DNA of 64,000 nt from Lentzea kentuckyensis (GCF_002150765.1 NZ_MUYM01000031.1:19876-83875); one strand, 5' to 3'. Shown: positions 42,007-51,706, counted from the first letter of the stretch. The notes: generated by a model from the sequence alone, not told the origin. Numbers and translations are program-made.

Positions 42007-42590
42007 GACGTCTCGCGGTCGATCAGCACCTCGGCGACCTTGCGGCCCTGGTCGCAGACGGTGCCGAACTTGCCGGACGAGTCGATGACGATGATGCCGA
42101 GCCCGCCGCCGTCGTAGGGCACGACGAGCACACAGGTCGGTTCGATGCCCTCTTCGCTGGAGCGATCGAGGTAGCTGACCTTGTGGCCCTTGACGTCCCA
42201 GTCACCGGTGGTGCGCTCGATCGTGATCTGCCGGCCCTCGCGGAACCGCAGGGAGACGCCGACCTCGACGTTCTCGATCTTCGTCGTCCACCGGCACGAC
42301 TGGTCGAACGTCGAGTCGTAGTTGATCTGGGTGGGCGGCGTCTCGGCCTTCGCGCCGGGGTAAGGCAGGTCGGTCCACTTGAGCTTCGCGCACACGCCCT
42401 GCACCTCGCCGTCGATCGGCGCGGTCGAGGGGTCCGGCTCCCCGGAGGTGCTCGGATCCGTCGAGCTCTCCTTGTCGAACGGCGACTCGGCGTCGAGCGG
42501 CGCCTGCGCGGCCGGACTGCCCTCGATGGTCGTCCGGACACAGCCGGAAGCGAGCACGAGGACAGCCAACAGGAGCACCAGTCGACGCAT
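42003..42590 (-). CDS. DUF3558-type lipoprotein
   Basis: 195 residues with lipobox LVLASGCVR (Cys ~17), a Ser/Asp/Pro-rich linker, and a C-terminal domain with paired cysteines (GVCAKLKWTD, QSCRWTTK, PTCVLVVPY, GTVCDQGRKVAE) as in DUF3558 proteins of Pseudonocardiales. Located outside the cell membrane; role unknown. Convergent with sigJ, sharing four bases. Confidence 0.82.
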   Translation of the reverse strand: MRRLVLLLAVLVLASGCVRTTIEGSPAAQAPLDAESPFDKESSTDPSTSGEPDPSTAPIDGEVQGVCAKLKWTDLPYPGAKAETPPTQINYDSTFDQSCRWTTKIENVEVGVSLRFREGRQITIERTTGDWDVKGHKVSYLDRSSEEGIEPTCVLVVPYDGGGLGIIVIDSSGKFGTVCDQGRKVAEVLIDRETS

Positions 42591-42633
42591 GGCACCACCA
42601 TGCCAGACGCGACATGGTGCCCCTGTTAGCGGC

Positions 42634-44409
42634 TCACGAGTAGTCCCAGAACCCCTTGCCCGTCTTGCGGCCGAGGCGACCGGCCGTGACCAGGTGCTCC
42701 AGCAGCGGCGCCGGCGCGAAACCGGGCTCGCGGAACTCGTTGTAGAGCGTGCGCTGGATCGCCAGTGACACGTCCAGACCCACGACGTCCAGCAGCGCGA
42801 ACGGTCCCATCGGCAGACCACAGCCGACCTTCATCGCGTTGTCGATGTCGTCGGCCTCTGCGTAGTGCGCCTCCAGCATCTTCACCGCGTCGTTGAGGTA
42901 CGGGAAGAGCAGCGCGTTCACGATGAAGCCGGCCACGTCGCCGCAGTGCACCGGGTGCTTGCCGAGGTCGAGGCAGATCTTGCGGGCCGTCGCGACCACG
43001 TCGGCGCCCGTGGAGATCGTCTCGACGATCTCCACCAGCTTCATGACCTGGGCGGGGTTGAAGAAGTGCAGGCCGACGACGTCCGCCGGCCGGCTCGTGG
43101 CCGCCGCGACCTCGATGACCGGCAGCGAGGACGTGGTCGTCGCGAGCACCGCGCCGGGCTTGCACACCTCGTCGAGCGCCGCGAAGACCTCCTTCTTGAT
43201 CCCGATCTCCTCGGCGACGGCCTCCACGATCAGGTCGCAGTCCGCCAGTTCGACGAACTCCACCGCCGGCGTGATCCTGGCCAGGGCGGCGTCTCGATCC
43301 TGTTCGGCGAGCTTGCCCTTGCTCACCGCGCGATCCAGCGACTTGCGCACCGCCCCGATCGCCGTCTCGGCCTTCTCCAGGCTGCGGGCGCGCAGCACCA
43401 CGTCGTACCCGCGCTTCGCGAACACCTCCGCGATGCCGGTCGCCATGGTCCCGGTGCCGATGACGCCGACCCGCTGAACCTCACGAGCCTGCGTGTTGCC
43501 GTCCACTTCGGACGGTGTCTGCGCGTCCTTGACGACGACCGGCGAGTCCGGCGCGTCGTAGGTGTAGAAGCCGCGCCCGGTCTTCCGTCCCAGCAGGTTC
43601 GCCGTGATCATCTGCTTGAGCAACGGCGCCGGCGCGTGCAGCCGGTTGCGCGACTGGTGATACATCGTGTCGAGGATTTCGTACGCGGTGTCGAGACCGA
43701 TGAGGTCCAACAGCGCCAACGGACCCATCGGATAGCCGCAGCCGTACCGCATAGCGGCGTCGAGGTCCTCGCGCGTGGCGTACCGCGACTCCAGCATCTT
43801 CACCGCGTGGTTGAGATACGGGAACAACAGCGCGTTCGCGATGAACCCCGCCCGGTCGCCGATCACGACCGGCGACTTGCCCAGCCGTTCGGCGAACGCG
43901 ACCACGTCGGTGATCACGTCCGGCTCCGTGACGACCGTGCGCACGACCTCGACGAGTTTGAGGACCTGCGTCGGGTTGAAGAAGTGCAGGCCGACGACCT
44001 TGCCGGGCCTGCGGGTGACCACGCCGATCTCGGTGATCGACAAGCTCGAGGTGTTCGACGCGATGATCGCCTCGGGCCTGAGAACCTGGTCGAGCTCCCT
44101 GAAAACCCTGGTCTTGAGCTCGATGCTCTCCGGCACCGCCTCGATGACCAGGTCGCAGTCCGCGAGGCTGTTCAGGTCGAGGCTGGTGGCGACCCTGGCG
44201 TGCAGCGCCACCTTCTCGTCCTCGGTCAGCTTCTCGCGCTGGACGGCCCGCTTCGTCGAGTGCTCCAGGTGCCCGAGCCCGCGCTCGACCCCGGCCGCGT
44301 CGACTTCCACCACCTTCACCGCGAGCCCGGTGCGCGCGAGTACCTCCACGATGCCCGCGCCCATGGTTCCGAAACCGACGACTCCGACGGTGTTGATTTC
44401 GCGCGCCAC
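42634..44409 (-). CDS. Tandem-fused 3-hydroxyacyl-CoA dehydrogenase
   Basis: 591 residues made of two complete dehydrogenase units. Unit 1 (~1-285) has GFGTMGAGIVE, SNTSSLSITEI, GLHFFNPTQVLKLVE. Unit 2 (~310-591) has GTGTMATGIAE, TTTSSLPVIEV, GLHFFNPAQVMKLVE. Both keep the NAD site, the catalytic His in HFFNP and the C-terminal helical domain. It oxidises 3-hydroxybutyryl-CoA or longer 3-hydroxyacyl-CoA. Most such enzymes have one unit plus at most a second C-terminal domain. GTG start with GGGAGG. Confidence 0.9.
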   Translation of the reverse strand: MAREINTVGVVGFGTMGAGIVEVLARTGLAVKVVEVDAAGVERGLGHLEHSTKRAVQREKLTEDEKVALHARVATSLDLNSLADCDLVIEAVPESIELKTRVFRELDQVLRPEAIIASNTSSLSITEIGVVTRRPGKVVGLHFFNPTQVLKLVEVVRTVVTEPDVITDVVAFAERLGKSPVVIGDRAGFIANALLFPYLNHAVKMLESRYATREDLDAAMRYGCGYPMGPLALLDLIGLDTAYEILDTMYHQSRNRLHAPAPLLKQMITANLLGRKTGRGFYTYDAPDSPVVVKDAQTPSEVDGNTQAREVQRVGVIGTGTMATGIAEVFAKRGYDVVLRARSLEKAETAIGAVRKSLDRAVSKGKLAEQDRDAALARITPAVEFVELADCDLIVEAVAEEIGIKKEVFAALDEVCKPGAVLATTTSSLPVIEVAAATSRPADVVGLHFFNPAQVMKLVEIVETISTGADVVATARKICLDLGKHPVHCGDVAGFIVNALLFPYLNDAVKMLEAHYAEADDIDNAMKVGCGLPMGPFALLDVVGLDVSLAIQRTLYNEFREPGFAPAPLLEHLVTAGRLGRKTGKGFWDYS

Positions 44410-44437
44410 TGCAGACCTCCCTGCGGGGTAAAGCGTG

Positions 44438-44456
44438 GGCTACCAAGGAGTAACTT
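44438..44456. promoter_or_regulatory. Operator-like site upstream of the dehydrogenase
   Basis: Read leftward this is AAGTTACTCCTTGGTAGCC. It shares GTTACTCCT with the palindrome in front of ccr, with a weaker second half. It lies 29 bases from the start codon. Confidence 0.45.
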
Positions 44457-44563
44457 GCGGGCGACTATGCCACTCCCAGCACAAACGGGCGCCGTGAGCT
44501 TCGCCATCGGGATCGAAACAGTTATCGGTCTAGCAAACGCCTACCTCCGGAGTTTCGCCTGAT

Positions 44564-44604
44564 GAACCCGGACGGGCCAACTTCGGGTTGCCCCATCCGG
44601 GTTC
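44564..44604 (-). terminator. Hairpin downstream of the lectin gene
   Basis: GAACCCGGA (44564-44572) pairs perfectly with TCCGGGTTC (44596-44604). The stem continues inward with GGG/CCC and CAAC/GTTG separated by mismatches. It starts 16 bases after the lectin stop. Confidence 0.6.
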
Positions 44605-44619
44605 GTCGGGCGGCCTGTA

Positions 44620-45174
44620 CTACCCCTGCCGCCAGAGCTGGTTGTTGTTGCCGATCCCGCACTGCCAGACGCCGATCGCCGCTCCGTTGTCTCCCGAGCC
44701 GCCCAACAGGTCGAGGCAGAGGTTGCTGCCGTTGACGCGGGCCGCGCTGACGAGCCTGACGGAACCAGGAGCCTCGGGCGCCACGCTCAGCTGCCAGCGC
44801 TCGAACACGTCATTCCCGCAGACGTGCACCTTGGCGCCCTGGCCGTTCACCGCACGGGCGAAGTCCATGCACAGCCCGTTGTTGATGTTGCGGAGGTGGA
44901 AGAAATTGCCGCCGATCGGTTCCGCCAGCCAGTTCTGGTTGAAATCGGTGTTGTTGGCCAGGCAGTCGTTCTGCACCAGAGGGGAATTGTCCTCCAGCTG
45001 ACGTCCGAAAACCTCGACGCACTTGCCGGTCCCCCGGTTGATCAGAGTGAAGGCGGCGCCGACCCCGTTCGCGGCCGTGTCCCCTGCTGCCACGGCGGTG
45101 CCGCCGCTGATCAGCCCGCTCACCAGCACGGCCGCGGCGACCGCGAGCAAGGCCGCCAGTCTCTGCTTCACCAT
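44620..45174 (-). CDS. Secreted ricin-type lectin domain protein
   Basis: 184 residues with a Sec signal peptide (QRLAALLAVAAAVLVSG, cleavage near AVAAG) and one beta-trefoil of the ricin B type, visible from QxW-like repeats (NQNWLAEP, FERWQLSV, NNQLWRQG) and paired Cys (GKCVEVFG/NDCLANN; NLCLDLLGG/WQCGIG). It probably binds galactose- or mannose-containing glycans outside the cell. No catalytic domain is attached. ATG 45174 follows AAGGAGGAAAC. The 237 bases upstream of its start hold no gene that I can see. Confidence 0.88.
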   Translation of the reverse strand: MVKQRLAALLAVAAAVLVSGLISGGTAVAAGDTAANGVGAAFTLINRGTGKCVEVFGRQLEDNSPLVQNDCLANNTDFNQNWLAEPIGGNFFHLRNINNGLCMDFARAVNGQGAKVHVCGNDVFERWQLSVAPEAPGSVRLVSAARVNGSNLCLDLLGGSGDNGAAIGVWQCGIGNNNQLWRQG

Positions 45175-45411
45175 GTTTCCTCCTTGGCTGGTTCTCATCG
45201 CAACCGCAATGGATGCGACAGCCAAGGTCGCAGGGTTCGTCGATAAAACGTCGACAAGTCATCGACACTCGCGGCCCCTGTGGCAGCAGCCGTCAAAAGG
45301 TGAAATTGGTGCAAATAGCGGAAGACTCGCTGACACACCTCCGTGCCACTTGGCGCCGAGGAGCACCTGCACGGCCTGGTCGGGTAACGGACACAGCTTC
45401 TGGCAACCCGC

Positions 45412-46119
45412 TCAGTCGTCGAACCCCCTCTCCGCCAGCTCCTCGATCCGCCGCACGGCCTCGCCGGCGTCCTTCCCCGTCGCCACAACGGTGATCGTCT
45501 TCCCGCCCGGCGCACTCAGCCCCATCAACGCCAGCACGCTCGCCGCGTTCGCTTCCTCGTCGCCGTACCGGACGACGACGTCGGCGTCGAGCTCGGCCAC
45601 GGTCCGAGCCAGCAGCGCGGCCGGACGTGCGTGCAGGCCAACCTCGTTGGTCAGCAACACTTCCGCCGACACCGCGTCCGGCACGAGGTGCAACGCGGGC
45701 CTGCCCGGCGCGGCCACCGGCGTCTCGCCAGAGGCCCCCTCGGCGGCGGCCGCGACCTCGGCCAACGACGAACCCCCTTGCGCCGCAACGGCAGCGGCCA
45801 CAGCGCCCTCGACGAGCGGCGCGTCGACCACCGAGTAGCGAGCCGGATCGTCCGCCGACTCGACTGCCATCTCCGCGGTCATCTTGGCGCTGCCCAAGTC
45901 GTACAGCACCACCACGCCCGCGCCGGAGTCGGCGTCCGCGAGGGCCTCGACGACGGAGCCGTAGTCGGTGCCGAGGCCTCCCTCCTCCGTGCCGCCCACG
46001 GGCAGCACGGAAACGTCGGGCGCCATCTGGCCGGCCAGTTCGGCGACACCGTTCGCGAGCATGTCGCTGTGCGAGACCACAACCAGCCCAACCCTGCCGG
46101 TCTCCGACGCCGCCGTCAT
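45412..46119 (-). CDS. dhaM: Dihydroxyacetone kinase phosphotransfer subunit DhaM
   Basis: 235 residues. The N-terminal EIIA-Man domain has the phospho-His in LVVVSHSDMLANGV. After a short Ala-rich linker comes an HPr domain with GLHARPAALLA (His) and SVLALMGLSAPGGKTITV. It passes phosphate from the PTS to ADP bound on DhaL. The start overlaps the stop of the small repeat ORF between it and dhaL. The phospho-donor EI is not in the window. Confidence 0.92.
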   Translation of the reverse strand: MTAASETGRVGLVVVSHSDMLANGVAELAGQMAPDVSVLPVGGTEEGGLGTDYGSVVEALADADSGAGVVVLYDLGSAKMTAEMAVESADDPARYSVVDAPLVEGAVAAAVAAQGGSSLAEVAAAAEGASGETPVAAPGRPALHLVPDAVSAEVLLTNEVGLHARPAALLARTVAELDADVVVRYGDEEANAASVLALMGLSAPGGKTITVVATGKDAGEAVRRIEELAERGFDD

Positions 46120-46331
46120 GCCGCTCCTCCTGCCACGCCGTCACCCGGCACGCCACGATCTGGCCAAGCCACAGGGCGTCTGATGCCCACGGTCATGGCG
46201 CTCCCCCGCCCTCGCAAGCCTTGCCGCGGCCTGGCCCGCCCAAGCAGTCCGTCGCTCGCCGTCATGCCGCTCCCCTCACCCAGCACGCCACGACCGCGCC
46301 CAGCCGCAAGGCGTCCGATGGCGGCCGTCAT
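46116..46331 (-). CDS. 71-codon repeat ORF coupled between dhaL and dhaM
   Basis: Opens with ATG overlapping the dhaL stop (ATGA at 46331-46328) and closes with a TGA overlapping the dhaM ATG (46119-46116). It is built of three units of 22, 23 and 26 codons, each beginning with Met-Thr and each (after the first) preceded by a GGGGAGCGSC-type ribosome-binding stretch like that of dhaM: MTAAIGRLAAGRGRG, MTASDGLLGRARPRQ, MTVGIRRPVAWPDRG. Arg/Gly-rich, no known domain. It may be a real translated linker or an amplified start region. Confidence 0.45.
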   Translation of the reverse strand: MTAAIGRLAAGRGRGVLGEGSGMTASDGLLGRARPRQGLRGRGSAMTVGIRRPVAWPDRGVPGDGVAGGAA

Positions 46332-46954
46332 GCCTTGGCCGCCGCGTCCGCGAAGGCGCGCAACAGCAGCGCGGTGGAGCGGGCTCCTGGGTCCAGGTGC
46401 CCGGCGCTGCGCTCGCCCAGGTACGACGCGCGGCCCTTGCGCGCCACCATCGGCACCGTCGACTCGGCGCCTTCCGCGGCTGCGTCGGCAGCCGCGGACA
46501 GCACCGCGGCCACCGAGCCGTTCACCGAGGCGGCGGCGGCCACGGCGGGGGTCAGGGCGTCGACCATCGTCTTGTCGCCCACCACGGCCTTGCCGCGCGC
46601 CACCACGCCGTCCAGCGCGGCCTGCAGGGCGCGGGCCACCAGTTCACAGTCGAGTTCGGCAGTGTCGCCCAGTGCGGCGGACGCGCGCAGGAAGGCGGTG
46701 CCGTACAAGGGACCGGCCGCGCCGCCCACGGTCGAGATGAGTGTGGTGGCGACCAGTTTCAGCGCTTTGCCCGGGGTGGTCAGCTCCTCGGCGTCCAAAC
46801 GGGACAGCACGGCGGTGAAACCGCGCCGCATGTTCTCGCCGTGGTCGGCGTCGCCGATCGCCTGGTCGAGGCGCACCAGTTCGTCGCGGTGCTCCTGGAT
46901 CACGGCGGCGGCGGCCCGCAGCGCTGCCACCACATCAGAGGTCGTGCAGCCCAC
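46328..46954 (-). CDS. dhaL: Dihydroxyacetone kinase ADP-binding subunit DhaL
   Basis: 208 residues with the nucleotide/Mg site LDQAIGDADHGENMRRGF (Asp cluster) and TLISTVGGAAGPLYGTAFLRA. DhaL holds ADP/ATP permanently and phosphorylates dihydroxyacetone covalently bound on DhaK. The GTG start lies one base after the dhaK stop, so the two are coupled. Confidence 0.93.
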   Translation of the reverse strand: MGCTTSDVVAALRAAAAVIQEHRDELVRLDQAIGDADHGENMRRGFTAVLSRLDAEELTTPGKALKLVATTLISTVGGAAGPLYGTAFLRASAALGDTAELDCELVARALQAALDGVVARGKAVVGDKTMVDALTPAVAAAASVNGSVAAVLSAAADAAAEGAESTVPMVARKGRASYLGERSAGHLDPGARSTALLLRAFADAAAKA

Positions 46955-46955
46955 G

Positions 46956-47948
<993 letters not shown>

Positions 47949-48033
47949 CGAACTGCCCTCCCGATCGGCGGTGACCGTGTTCCTTCTTACTCCGGGGGTC
48001 TGACACTCGGAACGGGCAAACGACCCCGGTACC

Positions 48034-48049
48034 GTTAGCCTGCCCTAAC
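48034..48049. promoter_or_regulatory. Candidate iron box (DtxR/IdeR/DmdR type)
   Basis: GTTAG-CCTGCC-CTAAC is an inverted repeat resembling the core of actinobacterial iron boxes (TTAG...CTAA). It lies 44 bases before a siderophore-binding lipoprotein gene, as expected for iron repression. Confidence 0.55.
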
Positions 48050-48092
48050 AACCGCAGGTCAACATCACGTTCCGTAGTGGAGGAACAACGTC

Positions 48093-49085
48093 GTGTCGAA
48101 GAGCGCAGCGCTGCTCGTGGCAGTCGCCCTGACCCTGACCGCGTGTTCCAGCGCGCCGGACAAACCGACCGTCGCCCAAGGCGGGCAGGACTTCGGCAAG
48201 GCGTACGAGCTGAGCAACGGGTTCGGCACGACGCAGAAGCCCGGCGAGTTCCCGCGCACCATCAAGCACGCGATGGGTGAGACCAAGCTCGAGAAGAAAC
48301 CCGAACGGGTGATCGTGCTCGACACCGGCGAGCTCGACAACGTCGTCGCCCTCGGCATCAAGCCGGTCGGCATCGCCTACACCGACGGCTCGCCGACCAT
48401 GCCCTCCTACATCGGGGAGAAGGGCGGCACGCCGGAGAACGTCGGCACGACCAACAACCTCAACCTCGAAGCGATCACCAAGCTGAACCCGGACCTGATC
48501 CTGGGCTCGCAGCTGCGCGCGGAAGCCCTCTACCCGAAGCTCGCGGCGATCGCCCCCACCGTCTTCTCCGTGCGCCCCGGTTACGTGTGGAAGGAGAACT
48601 TCCTCCTCAACGCCGCCGCGCTCGACCGCCAGGCCGACGCCGCGAAGATGCTCGAGGACTACACGAACAAGGCCACCGAGACCGGCACCGCCATCGAGAA
48701 GAAGCTCGGCGTGCGCCCGACCGTGACGGCACTGCGCTTCATGCCGGGCCGCATCCGCTTGTACGCCAAGAAGTCCTTCATCGGCACGATCCTGATCGAC
48801 GCCAAGATCCCGCAGCCGTCCCCGTCCCAGGTCGACGACCTGGCCGCCGAGGTGAGCGCGGAACAGATCGGCAAGGCCGACGGCGACTTCGTCCTCTACT
48901 CCACCTACGGCGACCCGGCGAAGACCGCGACGGCCTCGGTCCTCGGCGGTCCGTTGTGGAGCGGCCTGAACGCCGTCAAGGCCGGCAAGGCCAAGCCGGT
49001 GCTCGACGAGACCTACTTCCTCGGCCTCGGCGTGCTCGCCGCGAACGTGGTCCTGGACGACCTCAAGAAGCAGGTCGGCGCGTGA
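48093..49085 (+). CDS. Iron-siderophore binding lipoprotein
   Basis: 330 residues with lipobox LTLTACSSAP (Cys ~16) and a FecB/FhuD-type two-lobe binding fold (RVIVLDTGELDNVVALGIKP, NLNLEAITKLNPDLILGSQL, LGGPLWSGLNAVKAGKA, DETYFLGLG). It captures ferric siderophores or haem for an ABC importer, none of which is encoded nearby. GTG start with GGAGGAA. The TGA stop is part of a bidirectional hairpin shared with the convergent aldehyde dehydrogenase gene. Confidence 0.9.
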   Translation: MSKSAALLVAVALTLTACSSAPDKPTVAQGGQDFGKAYELSNGFGTTQKPGEFPRTIKHAMGETKLEKKPERVIVLDTGELDNVVALGIKPVGIAYTDGSPTMPSYIGEKGGTPENVGTTNNLNLEAITKLNPDLILGSQLRAEALYPKLAAIAPTVFSVRPGYVWKENFLLNAAALDRQADAAKMLEDYTNKATETGTAIEKKLGVRPTVTALRFMPGRIRLYAKKSFIGTILIDAKIPQPSPSQVDDLAAEVSAEQIGKADGDFVLYSTYGDPAKTATASVLGGPLWSGLNAVKAGKAKPVLDETYFLGLGVLAANVVLDDLKKQVGA

Positions 49086-49110
49086 GCACCCGCGACCGCG
49101 CGGGTGCTCA
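49083..49110. terminator. Bidirectional terminator containing both stop codons
   Basis: TGAGCACCCGCG-ACCG-CGCGGGTGCTCA, a perfect 12-bp stem with a 4-base loop. The first three bases are the stop of the siderophore-binding gene. The last three, on the other strand, are the stop of the aldehyde dehydrogenase gene. Confidence 0.75.
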
Positions 49111-50613
49111 GCGTCCGAAGAGCATCCGCGCGAGCCGCAGCATCTGCTTGCCCGCCATCGACGACCTGTCGAACGTCGCCATGTTGATCAGCGACGCGAA
49201 CTTCAGCTTCGTCACGGCCTTGGCGTAGACGAACTCGCGCAGCCCGTCCTCGCCGTGGATGCGCCCGAACCCGGAGTCGCCGACACCACCGAACGGCAGC
49301 CCGGGGATCGCCGCGTAGGTCAGCACGGAGTTGATCGACACCATGCCGACCCGGAGCTCGGCGGCCAGTTCCTCACCGCGTGCCTTCGAGAACACGGCGG
49401 CACCCAGCCCGTACTTCGACTGGTTCGCCAGCCGCACGCCCTCCAGCGCGTTCGGCACCCGCTTGATCACCACGGTCGGCCCGAAGGTCTCCTCGGTGAC
49501 CGCCAGCGAGTCCTCCGGCACGTCCGTCAGCACGACCGGCTCGACGTACGGCGGCCTGATCGACTCCGCTCCGCCCACCAGCGCCTTGCCGCCGCGGTCC
49601 AGCGCGTCCTGCACGTGCTCGCGGATGATCTCCACCTGCGCCGGCATCGTGATCGGCCCGAGGTTCGCGGTCGACTCACCGCCCGGCTTGAGCTTCTTCG
49701 CCCGCTTCACCACGATCTCGATGAACTCGTCGGCGACGTCCTCGGCCACGTAGATCCGCTCCACGCCCGCGCACGTCTGGCCGGCGTTCGACACCGCGCC
49801 CCAGATCGCGCCCTCGGCGGCGGCGGTCAGGTCGGCGTCCGAGTCGACGATCAGCGCGTCCTTGCCGCCGCACTCGACCAGCACCGGCGTCAGCGAGGCA
49901 GCGGCCGCGGCCATGACCTTCTTGCCGGTCCGGGTGGAGCCGGTGAACGCGATCTTGTCGACCCCCGCGGCGCACAGCGCGGCACCCGTCTCGCCGAAGC
50001 CCGTGACGACCTGGAACACCGGGTACTCCGGCACGGCCTCGGCGAACGTCGACGCGAGGAACGTGCCCACACCCGGCGTGAACTCGGACGGCTTGAACAC
50101 CACGGCGTTACCCGCGGCCAGCGCGTACGAGATCGAACCCATCGGCGTGTGCGCGGGGTAGTTCCACGGCCCGATGACGCCGATGACGCCCAACGGCCGG
50201 TACTCGAGCGTCGCGCCGTGGTTGATCATCAGCATGCCCGAGGAGACCCGCCGCTTGCCCAGCACGCGCCCGGCGTGCCGGGAAGCCCAGTGCAGGTGGT
50301 CCATGACGAGCGTGATCTCCACGCGGGAGTCGTCGGCGGGTTTGCCGGTCTCCGCGCTGATCAGCGTGATGAACTCGTCGGCGCGCTTCGACAGGACTCT
50401 GCGCCACGCGTCGAGTTTCGTCTTGCGGCCTTCGAAGCCGAGTCCGGCCCACCACGCGGCGGCCTCGCGCGCCGAGGACACCGCGTCCTCGACCTCGGCC
50501 GCGGTGTGGATCGGGTGGTGCGCGACGACTTCGCCCGTACGTGGGTCCAGTGATGCGAACCGCCGCTGCTCGCCATCGGCCGACAGCGCGCTGTCCGAAG
50601 CGGTCTGCGTCAT
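49108..50613 (-). CDS. NAD(P)-dependent aldehyde dehydrogenase
   Basis: 501 residues. Visible motifs: GVIGPWNYPAHTPMGS (cofactor loop), AFTGSTRTGKKV, catalytic Glu in LVECGGKDAL, catalytic Cys in NAGQTCAGVERI and the C-terminal PFGGVGDSGFGR. Substrate unknown; the family includes succinate-semialdehyde and medium-chain aldehyde enzymes. ATG 50613 with GGAGGG upstream; a longer open frame to 51033 lacks homology to the domain. Confidence 0.92.
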   Translation of the reverse strand: MTQTASDSALSADGEQRRFASLDPRTGEVVAHHPIHTAAEVEDAVSSAREAAAWWAGLGFEGRKTKLDAWRRVLSKRADEFITLISAETGKPADDSRVEITLVMDHLHWASRHAGRVLGKRRVSSGMLMINHGATLEYRPLGVIGVIGPWNYPAHTPMGSISYALAAGNAVVFKPSEFTPGVGTFLASTFAEAVPEYPVFQVVTGFGETGAALCAAGVDKIAFTGSTRTGKKVMAAAAASLTPVLVECGGKDALIVDSDADLTAAAEGAIWGAVSNAGQTCAGVERIYVAEDVADEFIEIVVKRAKKLKPGGESTANLGPITMPAQVEIIREHVQDALDRGGKALVGGAESIRPPYVEPVVLTDVPEDSLAVTEETFGPTVVIKRVPNALEGVRLANQSKYGLGAAVFSKARGEELAAELRVGMVSINSVLTYAAIPGLPFGGVGDSGFGRIHGEDGLREFVYAKAVTKLKFASLINMATFDRSSMAGKQMLRLARMLFGR

Positions 50614-50624
50614 GGGGCCCTCCA

Positions 50625-50641
50625 GGTACTCGCCAGTAACC
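50625..50641. promoter_or_regulatory. Operator-like site upstream of the aldehyde dehydrogenase
   Basis: Read leftward, GGTTACTGGCGAGTACC: an imperfect palindrome closely matching GGTTACTCCTGAGTAACC in front of ccr. It overlaps the mRNA 5' region, 12 bases from the start codon. Confidence 0.5.
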
Positions 50642-50689
50642 TCGACACTAACCCGTACTCGAAGAACTTTCAGCCCCCGCCTGGCCTCG

Positions 50690-51706
50690 TCACGCCGCGG
50701 GAAGGGCGGGCAGTACCGCCTTGGCGAACGTCTGGGCCGCCGCACAGCGGTCCAGCTCCTTCTCCTTCGAGGCTCCCACCTGGAACTCCACGATCTCACC
50801 GGCGTCGCTCGCGTCCTTCGTGCGCACGACGACCAGCTCGCAGGTCGGGTACGGACCGTCCTTGAGCGCCTGGTAGCCCTTGACCCCGTTGCCGAGGTCC
50901 GTCTCGACGGACTTGCTGTCGAACTTACCGTCCTTCGGGATGCGCGCCGTCTTGAACTCGATCTGCATCTGCGCGTTCTGCCCGGACCACGAGCACTGGT
51001 GCAGGCCGAACGCCAGCTGCCGCGGCGACGCACCCAGCACCGGCGCGAGCGTCGACTTCTCCACGATCGTGCACGGGTCGACCACCACCGGCGAGCCCTT
51101 GGGCGGGTTGTACTTCTGCGGGTTGCCCTTGAGCTTGCGCACCGCGCCCTCGAGCACCTTGCGCGCCGGTTCGCACGCCTCGCCGCCGTCGTTGCCGGTG
51201 CTCACCGAGACCCGCGCGGCCTGCGCCGGGTTCTCCTGCGTCAACGCCGTGATGGCGCACGAGGTCGTCAGCTTCTGTTCGCCGCTCTTCAGCCCGGCGA
51301 GCTGCTTGGTGGCGTTCTTCACCTCGCTGGAGGTCAGCGAGTAGCCGATGTCCAGCGTGATGTTGAGCGTCTTGCCCGCCTTGTCCTTCATGTAGTTCGC
51401 GCAACGCGTGTAGCTGCTGCTGGAGTACTTCGACGGCGTGCCGACCGTCTGCAGCACGTCCTTCTCGATCAACGCGCACGGGTTGACCAGCCGCAGCCGT
51501 TCCGCGGAGAACGCCGGCTCGACCGGCTTGTTCGGCTGCGCGGACGGCTTGGTCGACGGATCGGCCGAGGTCGCGTCCGCACCAGCCTGCACGGTGCGCC
51601 GCGGCGAGTGGGTCTTGGCAAGACCGGGACCGGTCGCGCAACCGGCCATCAGCAACGCGGCGGCGGCGACCACGGCGGTGGCACGAAAACGAGGCACGAC
51701 GTGCAC
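50690..51706 (-). CDS. Two-domain DUF3558-type lipoprotein
   Basis: About 338 residues with lipobox LLMAGCATG. Two copies of a Cys-paired domain follow: LVNPCALIEKDVLQTVGTPS ... TRCANY, and VVDPCTIVEKSTLAPVLGAS ... HQCSWSG. NPC/DPC-xxIEK is the DUF3558 hallmark. Start chosen at GTG 51706 because GAAGG lies eight bases upstream; the open frame extends to 51760. Extracytoplasmic, function unknown. Confidence 0.8.
   Translation of the reverse strand: MHVVPRFRATAVVAAAALLMAGCATGPGLAKTHSPRRTVQAGADATSADPSTKPSAQPNKPVEPAFSAERLRLVNPCALIEKDVLQTVGTPSKYSSSSYTRCANYMKDKAGKTLNITLDIGYSLTSSEVKNATKQLAGLKSGEQKLTTSCAITALTQENPAQAARVSVSTGNDGGEACEPARKVLEGAVRKLKGNPQKYNPPKGSPVVVDPCTIVEKSTLAPVLGASPRQLAFGLHQCSWSGQNAQMQIEFKTARIPKDGKFDSKSVETDLGNGVKGYQALKDGPYPTCELVVVRTKDASDAGEIVEFQVGASKEKELDRCAAAQTFAKAVLPALPAA

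Noticed and set aside
44527..44619. Possible RNA gene in the gap after the lectin gene
   Set aside because: The only structure is a terminator-like hairpin; no tRNA cloverleaf or conserved RNA motif is recognisable.
48093..49085. A siderophore biosynthesis or NRPS cluster around the iron-binding lipoprotein
   Set aside because: Neighbours are dihydroxyacetone kinase and aldehyde dehydrogenase genes; no adenylation, condensation or NIS synthetase motifs are present.
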